A stretch of 64,000 nt of DNA from Aedes albopictus (GCF_035046485.1 NC_085137.1:374294706-374358705), one strand, 5' to 3'; counted from the stretch's first letter, positions 12,270-22,689 are shown. Notes: generated from the letters alone by a model not told the origin. Translations and numbers: made by a program.

Positions 12270-13330
12270 CAGTGCTGTCATGGTAAAATCAGATTTTTTT
12301 TCAGTTCTGTTAGAGTTCTTTTCAAGAATTCGTCGAGGGATTCTGTCATGCGTTTCTTTAGGAATTCCTCCAGAAAATTCTCAACAGATTCTTCTGGAAG
12401 TTCCTCCAAGGGGCTTCTGGAAGATCCTCAGATATTCTTCCATGGGTGCGATCGCAAAATTCTCTAGAGATTTATAGAAACCTTCCTTCAGAGGTTCTTT
12501 CAATTTTTTCCGATGACCTTTAAAAAATACCTTCAAAGATTCTTTCAGGAGTTCCTATAGAAATCACTTCAGGATTTATTTCTTGACTTTTCTCCAGGAA
12601 TATCTCAAGAATATCTCTTCTTAGAATACTGCACAGCATTCTCCAGTTTCCCATGATATTTATTTTTCGATTCCTTTAAGTTTTAAGAATATTTACTTCA
12701 CAAGTTCTTCTAGGTAAATTGTATCAGAGAGTTTTTCCACCAATACCATGCAAACATTGAGCAAGAAATTCTTTCATGTATCCAGAATATCTCCAGAATA
12801 TCTCCAGGAGTTCTTCCAGGGTTTGTTCCAAATCATCCTTCAACAATTCATTAGGGGAATTATTCAAGAATTTGTAGTACCTTTGTCTGCAATTTCTACA
12901 CGAATTCCCGATGAATTGTTTTCAATGATTGCTTCAGAAACTTCTTCATGATTCAATTTAGAAATTTCTCAAGAATTTTCTTTAAAAATGCCTGCAGGGA
13001 ATTTATCCGAAACTTCTCCAGGATTTTTTCCGTAAATTTTCCAAAAGTTTCCCATAAAATTCTTCTACAAATTCCTCCAAAGCCTTCTCAGGAGTTTTTT
13101 TCCTTACCCCTCTATTGGGGAAATTAATCCACTGCATCCAATTGATTGAATTTTTGTGGTGAATCTCAGGATCCCCACAAGGACTTTTCAAGGAGCTCCT
13201 CCAACGATTGTTTCTTAAATTGTTTTAATTAAATCTCATCGGGAAATTTTTAAACATTTTATAGAAATTCTTTCAGTTAACCCTCGATGGATAACTCATA
13301 CAAGTTTTATGTAATTTCATAAAATACTTC
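12270..13330. repeat. Degenerate minisatellite, TTCCTCCAGGAATT type
   Basis: Irregular short modules around AGAATTCCTCC / TCCAGGAAT. The same family occupies 27380-27740, 34740-35200, 35800-36150, 47800-47960, 54700-56330, 60470-63345 and 63740-64000. The frames it creates are compositional. Confidence 0.65.
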
Positions 13331-13890
13331 TGTAAATATCTGTGGAGTAATATCAGCGGCGTCATGGTCGCGATTTTTTTCGCAGTCAAGTTCGCAGATT
13401 GTAAACATTCCTCGGTACCCAATTACGTAATTCCTTTACTGTCAGATCGGTGTAACTCGCTAAATATAATTAACACAAAAGATAATTTACACGGAAAAAA
13501 TACACGGTAATGAATATTATTGGGAACCGGACGGGACACACACAATTTAATGGTTTTCTTTGGTACATCAAGGTCTTGAAATTAGTCTATGGTAATGTCT
13601 CAAAGAATTTCCGGACGAATGTCTAAAGGAATCCCTGGAAATATTTATGAAAGAATCGCAGAAGGGATTCCAAAGAGCAACATTCTAGGCATTTCTTCGA
13701 TAACCTCTGATGATATTTTGAACGGGAATCCTTGGAAGAATTTCCGAAGGAATTGCTGAAAATTCTGAAAGTGAAAAAAATCATGGAAAAATGTTTAAGG
13801 TAATCTCTTACTGACATTCATGAAAAACCCTTAAACTACTGAAGGAGTCTTAAGTGATATTTCAGAAAGAAATCTTTAGGATCTGTAGTA

Positions 13891-14074
13891 ATCAGTTTCG
13901 TACCTTTTAATTCCGCCCTGTGTTGCTTATCCTTTGACAGATACGCGTATTTCGACTACCACTTGTAATCTTCCTAAGTGTCAGTTATCCACTTGATTAC
14001 AAGTGGTAGTCGAAATACGCGTATCTGTCAAAGGATAAGCAACACAGGGCGGAATTAGAAGGTACGAAACTGAT
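13891..14074. mobile_element. Short palindromic MITE, TA target
   Basis: AATCAGTTTCGTACC ... GGTACGAAACTGATT inverted ends are flanked by TA (13889-13890 and 14075-14076). The arms are nearly perfect, including GACAGATACGCGTATTTCGA and its complement, with a short loop near 13972-13985. It sits inside the hAT-like element. Confidence 0.8.
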
Positions 14075-14224
14075 TACACTCATTCGAAGAGGGTATTCTG
14101 CTTAGAGGGTTCGAAAAGTCGGTACAAGATCTGTAGTAAGCTTTAAATGGAATCCATGGAGAAATTTCTGAAGGGATCCTTGTAGAAATTTTTGAATAAG
14201 GCTGATACAAATTTAATTTTGACT

Positions 14225-14788
14225 TTTTGTATGTCCCCAACACCCCCCCATCTTCTTAGATTTTTGGCTGATTTTTGCATTTTGAGGGGACGACTAAAAA
14301 AATATTTATCAAAAAATCAATTCTTGCTAAAAATTTTTTAACAAATTCGATGAGTTTTGACTATTTTTCAGATTAAATGCTTTATTATTTTTATCCTCCC
14401 CCCTCGATAAGCAAAAGAGTGGTGGGACAAAAAGAGAAATAAATATTTGTAAGAGCCTAAATTGTTTATAATTCCTGAAGATTATGTAAAAGAGTCCAAA
14501 GGAATTTTGTATGTCCCCAACACCCCCCCATCTTCTTAGATTTTTGGCTGATTTTTGCATTTTGAGGGGACGACTAAAAAAATATTTATCAAAAAATCAA
14601 TTCTTGCTAAAAATTTTTTAACAAATTCGATGAGTTTTGACTATTTTTCAGATTAAATGCTTTATTATTTTTATCCTCCCCCCTCGATAAGCAAAAGAGT
14701 GGTGGGACAAAAAGAGAAATAAATATTTGTAAGAGCCTAAATTGTTTATAATTCCTGAAGATTATGTAAAAGAGTCCAAAGGAATTTT
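14225..14788. repeat. Perfect 280-bp direct tandem duplication
   Basis: 14225-14508 is repeated at 14505-14788 with no difference that I could see. It starts TTTTGTATGTCCCC and ends CCAAAGGAATTTT. The unit is noncoding. Perfect identity inside otherwise decayed DNA means a recent duplication or an assembly error. Confidence 0.85.
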
Positions 14789-15370
14789 CCGAAATAATTC
14801 TAGAAAGAGTTGGTAAAGAAATTGCTGGAAACTCTCCCTCAGAAACCCTTGGTGGAATTTGTACAAGGATTCATCAAAAAATATTTAGAAAATTCCAAGA
14901 GAAACCTTTCACCAAAATTCATGGAGGATGTTCGGAAAGAATTCCCGGAGGAATCCCTGAAGGGCTGTCTGGAGACATAGTAAATCTTATGTAAAGGCTC
15001 CTAGAAATTTACAAAGGAATATATGTAAAACTTTCTAGAAATTGTTACAGATTTTTTTTTTTAATTTCTTAAAGAATCCGAAGAAAAAATCCTGATGGTA
15101 TTCTTGGAAGAATTTGAGAAGGAATTACTGGTGAAAAACCTAGAGGAATACCCGGAGGAACTCATGAACTATATGATTTTTTTCAGAACTCACTGAAATA
15201 ATATCTACTGGAATTAGTAAACATAATCATCAAAGAACTTTTGAAGAATATCATGGGGACACTCCTCCAACTAATATATAGAAGAAGTCCGAAGGAGGAA
15301 TTCCTGAACAAACCCTAGGATAACTGTGTAAATATAATTTCAGGAGTTATTTCTGAAGGGCGAAACTCCG

Positions 15371-15625
15371 TAAGTTACGCCACGCTTTGAGAAGAGAGGG
15401 ATTTCGAAGTGTGTGATAATTTCAGAGGAGTCCTATACAAAAACTTGTAGAGATTCGACTGGGAAGTTGACTTATTTCTTGTGGGATTTCGGCTTCCAGT
15501 CCAAGAAAAGCGTTGATTTTCTTGGACTAAAAGCCGAAATCCCACGACCTCTACAGATATTGTGCCATAGAAGGGAGGGGGGGGTTGAAAATGGAGATTT
15601 TTGCGTGACCTTATTTATGGAGCCG
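15371..15625. mobile_element. Relic of a TTACGCCACGCTTT-type MITE
   Basis: It starts GTAAGTTACGCCACGCTTTG and ends TTTTTGCGTGACCTTATTTA, which is roughly complementary. A similar unit starts near 23936 and another partial one lies at 48690-48770. The pattern matches a MITE family I recall as common in Aedes. The internal hairpin at 15481-15545 is not shared with the 23.9-kb copy. Confidence 0.5.
15481..15545. repeat. Compact 65-nt hairpin
   Basis: GTGGGATTTCGGCTT, a 2-nt mismatch and AGTCCAAGAAAA pair with TTTTCTTGGACT, a 2-nt mismatch and AAGCCGAAATCCCAC. The loop is about 7 nt. The stem of about 29 bp with one internal 2x2 mismatch is the size of a small pre-miRNA or the palindromic end of a micro-MITE. 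Confidence 0.7.
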
Positions 15626-16948
15626 TTTCAGTAGTTCTGCATAGAAAATCTTTGGACAATTTATGGAGGAACTTAAAGCATCTCTAAAAAACATTTCTGA
15701 AGAAACATTCGGATTTTTTTGAAAATCCTTGGAGAAATTTCTGAAAGAATTCTGGACTTTTTATTTTCTTAAATTAAAACGCTGTTAGAATGTCAAAAAT
15801 CCATGGATGGTTTTCTGAAAGAATTTCCGGAGAGATTTCTGAAATAATCCATGGAGGAGTTTCTTAAGCATGGTGTATTTTTAGAAGAATTCATGGTGAA
15901 ATTTCTGGAGGGTCTGCTGGGGGGAATTTCTGAAGATTGCTAGAATATATGCCTTCAAGACTGTCATTCGTAAATTGCCAAGAAAATTTTCCAAGAGATA
16001 TACAAATAATATGTAGGAGGATGTGTTTGTAAACCTAATTAGAACACTGCCAAGAATTTTATTGGTAATTCGTTATGGTTTACAAAAAAAACTCATTTAG
16101 TACTTAAAATAGAATTAAAGAAGATCTTGAAAGTATTGCTGTAAGAAATCACTAAAGTAAATCATGTAAAAATGTTACAAAAGATTTACAAGAACTTCAG
16201 AAAAATACTCCTTATACGTACAGGAAAAAACAATTGAAACTGTTTAAAAATTACCACTTTTATTGCTATCAGGTTTAAATATGTGATTCGTAAAATGTTA
16301 GTGAGAAAAAAATCTTTGTCGTTTTCTCATCGGCGTGGGAAATTTTGTTCGGCGGCGTGGAAAAATATGAACAGCGGCACGCCGGGTCAATTTAACTGGC
16401 GGCGGCGGCGTGGAAAAATCGTCGGCGACGGCGGCGCGGCGCGGCGGCGCACACGTCTAGTTGTTACTTTCCTTCAAAACATATTTATATATAAGTCAAT
16501 TTGAGGAAAATTAAATGAACTATAATTTGCAGCTTGAATTTTGAAGCGATGTTGATGTTTTGGATAAATTGGTGTTTTATTAGAAAAATAATCTAATCGT
16601 TACAATTTTCTTCTGTGTTAAAAATTTTAAGTTAAGTCTATGATTTATCATAGTTTATTATAAAAGTCACAAATGGTCAAATTTTCATTGCATTCGGTTC
16701 ATTGAATCCGGAGATATAACAGCTCAAAGTTGGCTATCTGATAATTTTACCTTTTTCAAGAATCTTTATAACTTTGTGAAGCATGGCCCAATCTTTTCCA
16801 AATTTGGACAACTGATACACATCTAGCTGACGAAATTACAGTAAAAATTTGAGATTATTTGATGCCCTTTTTTAAGAGTTACAGCTAGTTGAACATTTTT
16901 TTGAAAAGTGAAAATTTTACCTGTCCCGATCATTTTGTCTATCCCCTG

Positions 16949-17132
16949 TATGCTACTTTGAACAAGCCTCAAACTCCCCATAATTCCTGACGCTGCTTCT
17001 TATCCGCGAACCAACCTTATCGTAATACTAAGTTTTCCAACTGCTTTGAACACAACTTTTATTTAGGTAACGACTTTACCTAAATAGATTCTACCTATAT
17101 GAAAGTTTCAGTGAATGAATAATCTTAACAAA
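16949..17132. other. Short intergenic segment
   Basis: It lies between the fold-back element and the Helitron run. No gene or repeat was identified. Confidence 0.4.
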
Positions 17133-18051
17133 CTAGCAGACCCAACGTGGCTAGCCACGTTCCTAAAAAAAAGTAGTTTTTTTATACAATGAAGAAAATC
17201 CTAGAATCTCCTAGAAGGAAATTTCTAGAAGCTTTCTTGTGCATATATGAAATATTTCACTCAGCATGGTGCACCTCTTTGGAAAGCGCAAGAAGGTATA
17301 CTATAACATATTCAACATTGGCTTGTATATTACTGTTGTAGGGTTCTAATTCATAGAATGAAAGAAACTTCTAGATCTTTCTACGGAATTGATGCAGCAA
17401 TGCAAAGATGCACCAATGCAAAAATGCAGCGATGCATCAAGAAATGATGAAACAATGCAACGATGCAACAATACGATACACCAATGCAAAAATACAACAA
17501 TGCACCAATGTACGACGGAACAATGGAAAGATAATACTTGTATTATCTATGATTTTTATTCACAGAATCTTCTAGAAGGAAACTTTTTAAAAGATTCCAC
17601 GAAAGTCATTACATCAATACATATGTGAAATATTTCACAGCATTGGGCATCTCATCGAAAAGCGCCAGAAGGTATACTTCCAAGCATCCACCTTTTGACT
17701 GTAAATTACTATTGTAGAATTCTGATCCATATAATGGAAAAAAAATCTAGAAACTGCTGAATTGATTTAACAAAACAATGCTTTAAAAATCCTACGATGC
17801 ATTGATGTACGATCAATGCAACGATGCATCAATGTAGATGTACATATGCAACGATGCACCTATGCAACGATGCACCTATGCAACGATGCAGCTATGCAAC
17901 GACGCACCAATGCAATGAGGCACCAATGCAAGGATGCACCAAGTCATCATAGGTACAATGCAACAGTGCAATGATTATTGTAGCTTTCATTCTGTGAAAC
18001 ATTTCAAAGCGTGACGGAAGGACAGACAGCTCTGGGATTTTATATATATGA
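17133..18051 (-). mobile_element. Helitron copy A (minus strand)
   Basis: Read on the minus strand, the 5' end is TCATATATATAAAATCCCAG (at 18051) and the 3' end is the palindrome AACGTGGCTAGCCACGTT, then GGGTCTGCTAG (at 17133), followed by T. TC...CTAG termini, a 3' hairpin and insertion between A and T are Helitron hallmarks. There is no RepHel frame, so it is non-autonomous. It carries an ATGCAACGATGCACC minisatellite. Confidence 0.7.
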
Positions 18052-19370
18052 CTAACAGACCCAACGTGGCTAGCCACGTTCTTAAAAGAAGTAGTTTTTT
18101 ATCCAATCAAGAAAATCCTAGAATCTCCTGGAAGGAAAAATTCTAGAAGCCACCCTGAAAGCTAATGTATCAATGTATATGTGAAATATTTCACTCAGCC
18201 TGGTGCATCTCTATGGAAAGCGCCAGACGGTATACAACCTTGGTTAGTATATGACTGTTGTAGGGTTATAATTTATATAATGAAAGAAACTTCTAGATCT
18301 TCCTACACGATTGATGCAGCTATGCTCCTAATTCTGGGATTTCATATCTATGATTTTTATTCACAAAATATTCTAGAAGGATACCTTTTAAAAGATTCCA
18401 CGATAGCTATAACATCAATGCATATGTGAAATATTTCACAGCATTGGGCATCTCATTGAGAAACGCCAGAAGGTATACTTCCAAGGATCCACCTCTTGAC
18501 TGTCAATGGCTGTTGTAGGGTTCTGAGTATGAAAAGAAAATTCTAGAAACTGCTGAATTGATTTAGCAAAACAATGCTTTACCATTCCTACGATGCATTT
18601 ATGTACGACCAATGCAACGATGTATCAATGGAACGATTGAATCACGCAACAATGCATCAGTGCAGCGATGCACCAATGCAATGATGCACCAGTGTAATGA
18701 TGCACCAAAGCAACGACGCAACAATGCACCAATGCAACGACGCAACGATGCATCAATGCAGCGATGCACCAATGCAACGATGTAAATGTGCAACGATGCA
18801 CCTATGCAATGATGCATCAATAATGCAATGATGCACCAATTCAACACAGGTACAATGATACAGTACAGTGATTATTGTAGCATACATTCTGTGAAACATT
18901 TCAATGAAACATTTCAAAGCGTGACGGAAGGACAGACAACTCTGGGATTTTATATATATGATGCATATGTGAAATATTTCACAGCATTGGGCATCTCATT
19001 GAGAAACGCCAGAAGGTATACTTCCAAGCATCCACCTTTTGACTGTCAATGACTGTTGTAGGGTTCTGAGTATGGAAAGAAGAAAATTCTAGAAAACTGC
19101 TGAATTGATTTAACAAAACAATGCTTTACAATTCCTACGATGCATTTCTGTACGACCAATGCAACGATGTATCAATGGAACGATGGAATCACGCAACAAT
19201 GCAACGATGCATCAGTGCAGCGATGCACCAATGCAATCATGCACCAATTCAACAATGCACCAAAGCAACGGCGCAACAATGCATCAATGCAGCGATGCAC
19301 CAATGCAACGATGTAACATTTGCAACGATGCACCTATGTAATGATGCACCAATAATGCAATGATGCACCA
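17389..19370. repeat. ATGCAACGATGCACCA minisatellite blocks
   Basis: Blocks at about 17389-17520, 17800-17945, 18595-18835 and 19140-19370 consist of degenerate 8-bp half-units (ATGCAACG, ATGCACCA, ATGCAGCG). They are internal to the Helitron copies. Repeats and spacers are too irregular for a CRISPR. Confidence 0.75.
18052..18961 (-). mobile_element. Helitron copy B (minus strand), abutting copy A
   Basis: It starts immediately after copy A with the rc of a TTAG-ending 3' terminus (CTAACAGACCCAACGTGG) and runs to another TCATATATATA 5' end at 18961. Its body repeats copy A in the same order: GTGAAATATTTCACTCAGC, an ATGCAACG array, and GTGACGGAAGGACAGACA near the 5' end. Confidence 0.7.
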
Positions 19371-19493
19371 ATTCAACACAGGTACGATACTACAGTGCAG
19401 TGATTATTGTAGCTCACACTCTGTGAAACATTTCAATGAAACATTTCAAAGCGTGACGGAAGGACAGACAACTCTGGGATTTTATATGTATGA
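18962..19493 (-). mobile_element. Helitron copy C, 3'-truncated (minus strand)
   Basis: It follows copy B directly, starting within the body (TGCATATGTGAAATATTTCA) and so lacking the 3' hairpin. It ends with the 5' terminus TCATACATATAAAATCCCAG on the minus strand at 19493, preceded by A. The internal minisatellite is close to that of copy B. Confidence 0.65.
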
Positions 19494-20086
19494 TTCCCAC
19501 TAGTACTCACTAGGTTTATTTATTCCAACGGACAAGGAATGATTCAGAAATTGCTTTTGTATTTTAATATTCCTTGTGAGTGTCTGAAATTCTTGTACTA
19601 CGTAAAGCCAGAATTTGTTTCTACAAACTGTGTAACAAGTGAAGAACTGCGGAATAGATTCCTTTTGTACTTCATTACTCATCACTACCTTCGAATATCA
19701 CCCGCTTATATGTATGAAGTAAAAAAACAATACTTTGTTTTAGGCTTGTCCAACTTGAAAAGCTTTATTAAACCATTCCGATGAGAACAAACAATTCAAT
19801 TCCTTGACTTAACTATAGTTACAAATGCTTATAATGAGTTTATAATCCTTAAACTATTTATGTATGTAAATTGTATAGAAGTAAGTATAGAAACTTAAGC
19901 TACGATATTACGTAATGCAAGCTATTATATATTTAAATTAAAGAAACTCGATTTCTTGACAGCGATGTTAGTGTTTGGTACAAGTTTACAATGAAAGCAT
20001 AGTTTAATTTTTGAAAATTTTCTGCAGCACTTACTGTGAGGTAGTAGTGTTTTTCAATGATGCCTCAATCTTCTCGGTTCGATCCT
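19494..20086. other. 3' flank of the first sHsp gene, nothing else recognised
   Basis: AT-rich sequence. A short frame at 19539-19784 has no recognisable motif. The region should contain the 3' UTR of the minus-strand gene ending at 20087. Confidence 0.4.
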
Positions 20087-20674
20087 TCATTCAACTGCCA
20101 TCTTCTCGCCAGCTTCCGGTAGCTTCTTCACCGGTTTGCCAGTTTGGACAATCGGAATCGCCTTCGGTCCTTCCGGTGCCGGCAATGCCTTCTTCGGAGC
20201 AGTAACCGTCAAAATGCCATCCGACGAGAGCGACGAAACAACCTGGTTGGCATCGTGTCCTGCCGGGAGCATGTAGCGACGAACAAAGTGTCTGGAGATG
20301 TATCCATGTTCGTCCTGTTTCTCCTCGTGCTTACCCTCGACGATGACGCTGTTGTCCGTAGCCTTGACCGAGATCTCCTCCGGTGCGAATTGCTGCACGT
20401 CGAGGTTGATTTGGAACTTGTCGTCGGAAACTTTAACCGTTGAACCGGAATCATGGCGAGCAGCAAGGCTTGAATTGCGCCATGGTCTGTTGTAGCGCGA
20501 ACGTTTCTGGTTCTGCAATGCTGATCTAGCAGCAGCCGCGGAAGTAACTGCCGTTAGCAAATCATCAGCACTGATTCCACTGCCGAAGTGCTGGTCCAAA
20601 AGCTGGGACGTACGCAGTGGGGTGTCCCAGCAGTCATCCCACCAGTCACGGAACACAATCGGAATGAGCGACAT
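20087..20674 (-). CDS. Small heat shock protein, l(2)efl-like (MSLIP type)
   Basis: A 195-residue single-exon sHsp, an ATP-independent holdase that binds unfolding proteins as large oligomers, mainly in the cytosol. The N-terminal region has RDWWDDCWDTPLRTSQ and DQHFGSGIS, very like Drosophila l(2)efl. The alpha-crystallin domain spans about residues 84-161 (DKFQINLDVQQF, VEGKHEEKQDEHGY, SRHFVRRY, SSLSSDGILTVTAP). R132 corresponds to Arg120 of human alphaB-crystallin. The C-terminal IPI motif (173-175) would bind the domain of a neighbouring subunit. The ATG at 20674 is chosen because paralogues start with MSLIP there; the upstream in-frame extension starts with TTG. It is divergent from 22051, with a TATA box and HSEs in the 1.4-kb shared region. 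Closest relative in the window: 26286-26879. Confidence 0.95.
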   Translation of the reverse strand: MSLIPIVFRDWWDDCWDTPLRTSQLLDQHFGSGISADDLLTAVTSAAAARSALQNQKRSRYNRPWRNSSLAARHDSGSTVKVSDDKFQINLDVQQFAPEEISVKATDNSVIVEGKHEEKQDEHGYISRHFVRRYMLPAGHDANQVVSSLSSDGILTVTAPKKALPAPEGPKAIPIVQTGKPVKKLPEAGEKMAVE

Positions 20675-20835
20675 GCTCTTCTGATGCACTGACAAACTTG
20701 CTCACTTGAAAGAACTTTTCACAATCTCTATGAGTTGAAACGATCAATATAGCACTCTGTTTGCGTATCGCAAGTTTTACTTTCACTGTTCGTCTGGTAC
20801 TGATTAACTGCTGCTGCGACGCATGAAGCCACTCT

Positions 20836-20917
20836 CTTTTTATATTTCAATGAACACAGCTGGTGTTCATACGCACGCAGGTTGGAACACTCACGAAAGT
20901 GCTAGAAAAATCATGAA
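20836..20917 (-). promoter_or_regulatory. Heat shock promoter of the 20087-20674 gene
   Basis: Minus-strand TATAAAAAG at 20844-20836. Upstream, 20895-20917 reads on the plus strand as five alternating HSE units, GAA-TGC-GAA-ATC-GAA at exact 5-bp spacing. The three GAA units are perfect and the two TTC units have one mismatch each. Transcription would start near 20800-20815. The same array is found, in reversed orientation, upstream of 26286. Confidence 0.75.
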
Positions 20918-21102
20918 CATTGTGCGCCGCCGAACGCTTCGTCACTGCGGATCTCAGATGACTTGTTGACTCAATGAATGAACTTTGAGCGAAAGAGAAT
21001 GAATGATAAGGGAAAACATAGGGAGAGTTGTGGCGTACACATCCGTTGGTAGTCATCCAAAGCAAATTTGGTACCAATTTGGTGATTTACAACACGAGGC
21101 CG

Positions 21103-21120
21103 TTCTAGAATGTTCTAGAC
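21103..21120. promoter_or_regulatory. Heat shock element between the divergent pair
   Basis: TTC-GAA-TTC-GAC at exact 5-bp spacing (TTCTAGAATGTTCTAGAC): three perfect units and one with a mismatch. It lies about 430 bp from the start of the minus gene and 930 bp from the plus gene, so it could serve either. Confidence 0.7.
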
Positions 21121-21824
21121 TTCAGTCAACATTTCGATTTTTTACATTTGATCTCAATAAGAATAATATTTAATATAAGATTACTGATCAGTCTATAAAT
21201 TATTTATTGCGCGTTTCGACATAGGTGCGGAACTTAGCTAAGGATTGACCGCGCAGAGGATACCGAAACGATGAAATGCAACCGCGCATGTCTTTAAGCG
21301 TTTTAGCATAACTTTGTTTGATATTTTTCCCAGCAACACTTGTGGTGTCACCAAGAACCTATCACCCGGATCAGTTCTGTTCTATTTTAGGGAGGGGATC
21401 TTTTTATTTCACATTTTTATGAACAGACTTTTCTTGTATCGTTTATTTTACTCAAGCTGTTACTGTTGTATAATCAGTAAATTTTGAAATAAACAGATGA
21501 ATAAAGCCTTAAACGCCTTTACTGACTCTGACTCGATTCCTATGCATAATACCAAAAAAGTTCATTTTTACATTTTTCTTGAATTCGGTAGCATGCCAAA
21601 CTACAATCGCGATGGTTCTAGTATGTTCCAATCGATTTTTCTTACAAGGCACCCGAAAACAAAACTGACCTATTCCAATATTTACATTTCACGGCGATAT
21701 TTGGGTTGTACACATAGACAAAATGTGGTAGTGGGGTTGCTATGAATCATATTTTCTGTGCATGCGTATACGCAACACATGTAGATACTATTCAGTGAAC
21801 TCGCCAAGAAACTCAAGTTTTTTT

Positions 21825-21874
21825 TTCGAGAAATTTCACCGAATGAACTAGAAATGCTTGTTTGTATATATAAA
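21825..21874 (+). promoter_or_regulatory. Heat shock promoter of the 22051 gene
   Basis: A perfect three-unit HSE, TTC-GAA-TTC, lies at 21825-21837. The TATA box TATATATAAA follows at 21865-21874. A start near 21895-21903 (GATATCAGAA) would leave a 5' UTR of about 150 nt. Confidence 0.75.
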
Positions 21875-22050
21875 CAGCAACGGCACTCACAGCTCGATAT
21901 CAGAATATTTCAAGTCGAATCGATGAACACCACGTGAAAAAATATACGATAATCTAACAGAGTGTATAAGTTTGAAAGTTAATCAAAAAAATCCGATTCA
22001 TAGTTATCCTGTCGCAGCATAAAAATTTCAAACACATCACAACAGTGAAA

Positions 22051-22629
22051 ATGGCAATCGTTCCTATGTTGTTTCGTGACTGGTTGGATGACTTGGAAGA
22101 CAGTCTTCGTCCATCCTTATTCTTAAACAAATGGAAACCCACAAACGATCTTACGCCAGAGGATATTCTACTCGCGCTGGACAGAATCCCGAGACCTCAC
22201 AGATGCAAACGCTCTTGGCGCCAATCTGAGTCCGAATGTCAAGACGAGTTGGATGGAGTAGTCTCGAAGAAATCCAACGGGGATTTTCAAATCAACGTAA
22301 ACGTTGAGCAGTTTGAACCAGAAGAATTATCAGTGAAAGCAACGGGAAAGCATCTTACTGTGGAAGGTAAACACGAGGAAAAGGATGACCAAGATGGATA
22401 TGTGTTGAGGCATTTTGTTCATCGGTACCAATTGCCCGAAGGACACGATAATGAGAAAATATCTTCAACATTGTCGTCCGATGGAGTTTTGACTATCAGT
22501 GCACCAAAGCTTGCTCTTCCGGGGCCGGATCAGAAGATTTCCATTCCAGTACAAAAGGAGTTGCATGCAAAGGAGAGTACAGTAAAACAGAAATCTAAAA
22601 GTAAGAAAAGGTCCCATAAGAAGCATTAG
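22051..22629 (+). CDS. Small heat shock protein, MAIVP type, with basic C-terminal tail
   Basis: A 192-residue intronless sHsp. N-terminal MAIVPMLFRDWLDDL; an Arg/Cys patch near 51-58 (RCKRSWRQ); alpha-crystallin domain about 78-152 (GDFQINVNVEQF, VEGKHEEKDDQDGY, RHFVHRYQLPEG, SSTLSSDGVLTISAP); C-terminal IPV motif at 165-167. Two oddities stand out. The residue matching Arg120 of alphaB-crystallin is H124 (RHFVHRY), where all other paralogues here have Arg. The tail (about 175-192) is lysine-rich (KSKSKKRSHKKH) instead of the acidic EDLDE end of the related 39801, 57420 and 33387 proteins; it resembles a basic nuclear localisation signal. The ATG at 22051 is preferred to the upstream in-frame GTG. 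Possible poly(A) signal AATAAA at 22690-22695. Function as a chaperone is inferred from the family. Confidence 0.93.
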   Translation: MAIVPMLFRDWLDDLEDSLRPSLFLNKWKPTNDLTPEDILLALDRIPRPHRCKRSWRQSESECQDELDGVVSKKSNGDFQINVNVEQFEPEELSVKATGKHLTVEGKHEEKDDQDGYVLRHFVHRYQLPEGHDNEKISSTLSSDGVLTISAPKLALPGPDQKISIPVQKELHAKESTVKQKSKSKKRSHKKH

Positions 22630-22689
22630 AAGAAGGATTTTACTTTGTATGTAGCTGACAAATGCCATAATAATTCATTGTAAGGATCA

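Larger units (their letters stand above)
13560..15990. repeat. Same minisatellite family, opposite polarity, with interruptions
   Basis: Modules such as GGAATTCCTGAAGG and GAATTTCTGGAG read in the complementary sense to 12270-13330. They are interrupted by the MITE at 13891-14074, the duplication at 14225-14788 and the relic at 15371-15625. The polarity switch around 13.4 kb gives the hAT-like element a loose palindromic structure. Confidence 0.5.
11915..16459. mobile_element. hAT-like non-autonomous element, 8-bp target duplication, GC-rich ends
   Basis: Exact GTTGTTAC duplications at 11907-11914 and 16460-16467 flank the inverted ends TAGACGTGTGCGCCG ... CGGCGCACACGTCTA. Both subterminal regions are CGG-triplet rich (11935-11990 and 16330-16455), unlike the AT-rich interior. 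An 8-bp duplication is standard for hAT transposons. The 4.5-kb interior holds minisatellite arrays, a MITE (13891-14074) and a perfect tandem duplication, but no transposase frame. Confidence 0.75.
11193..16948. mobile_element. TA-target fold-back element carrying a 4.5-kb insertion
   Basis: The left terminus CAGGGGATAGACAAAATGAT and the right terminus ATCATTTTGTCTATCCCCTG are flanked by TA at 11191-11192 and 16949-16950. The arms pair well inward; for example GAGCTGTTATATCTCCGGAT near 11693 has its complement near 16720. Without the nested element (11915-16459) the fold-back would be about 1.2 kb. It is non-coding. The TA duplication suggests Tc1/mariner-type mobilisation. Confidence 0.75.

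Noticed and set aside
17389..19370. CRISPR-like look of regularly spaced ATGCAACG blocks
   Set aside because: The repeats are degenerate and directly adjacent, with no unique spacers, in a eukaryotic genome; they are internal Helitron minisatellites.
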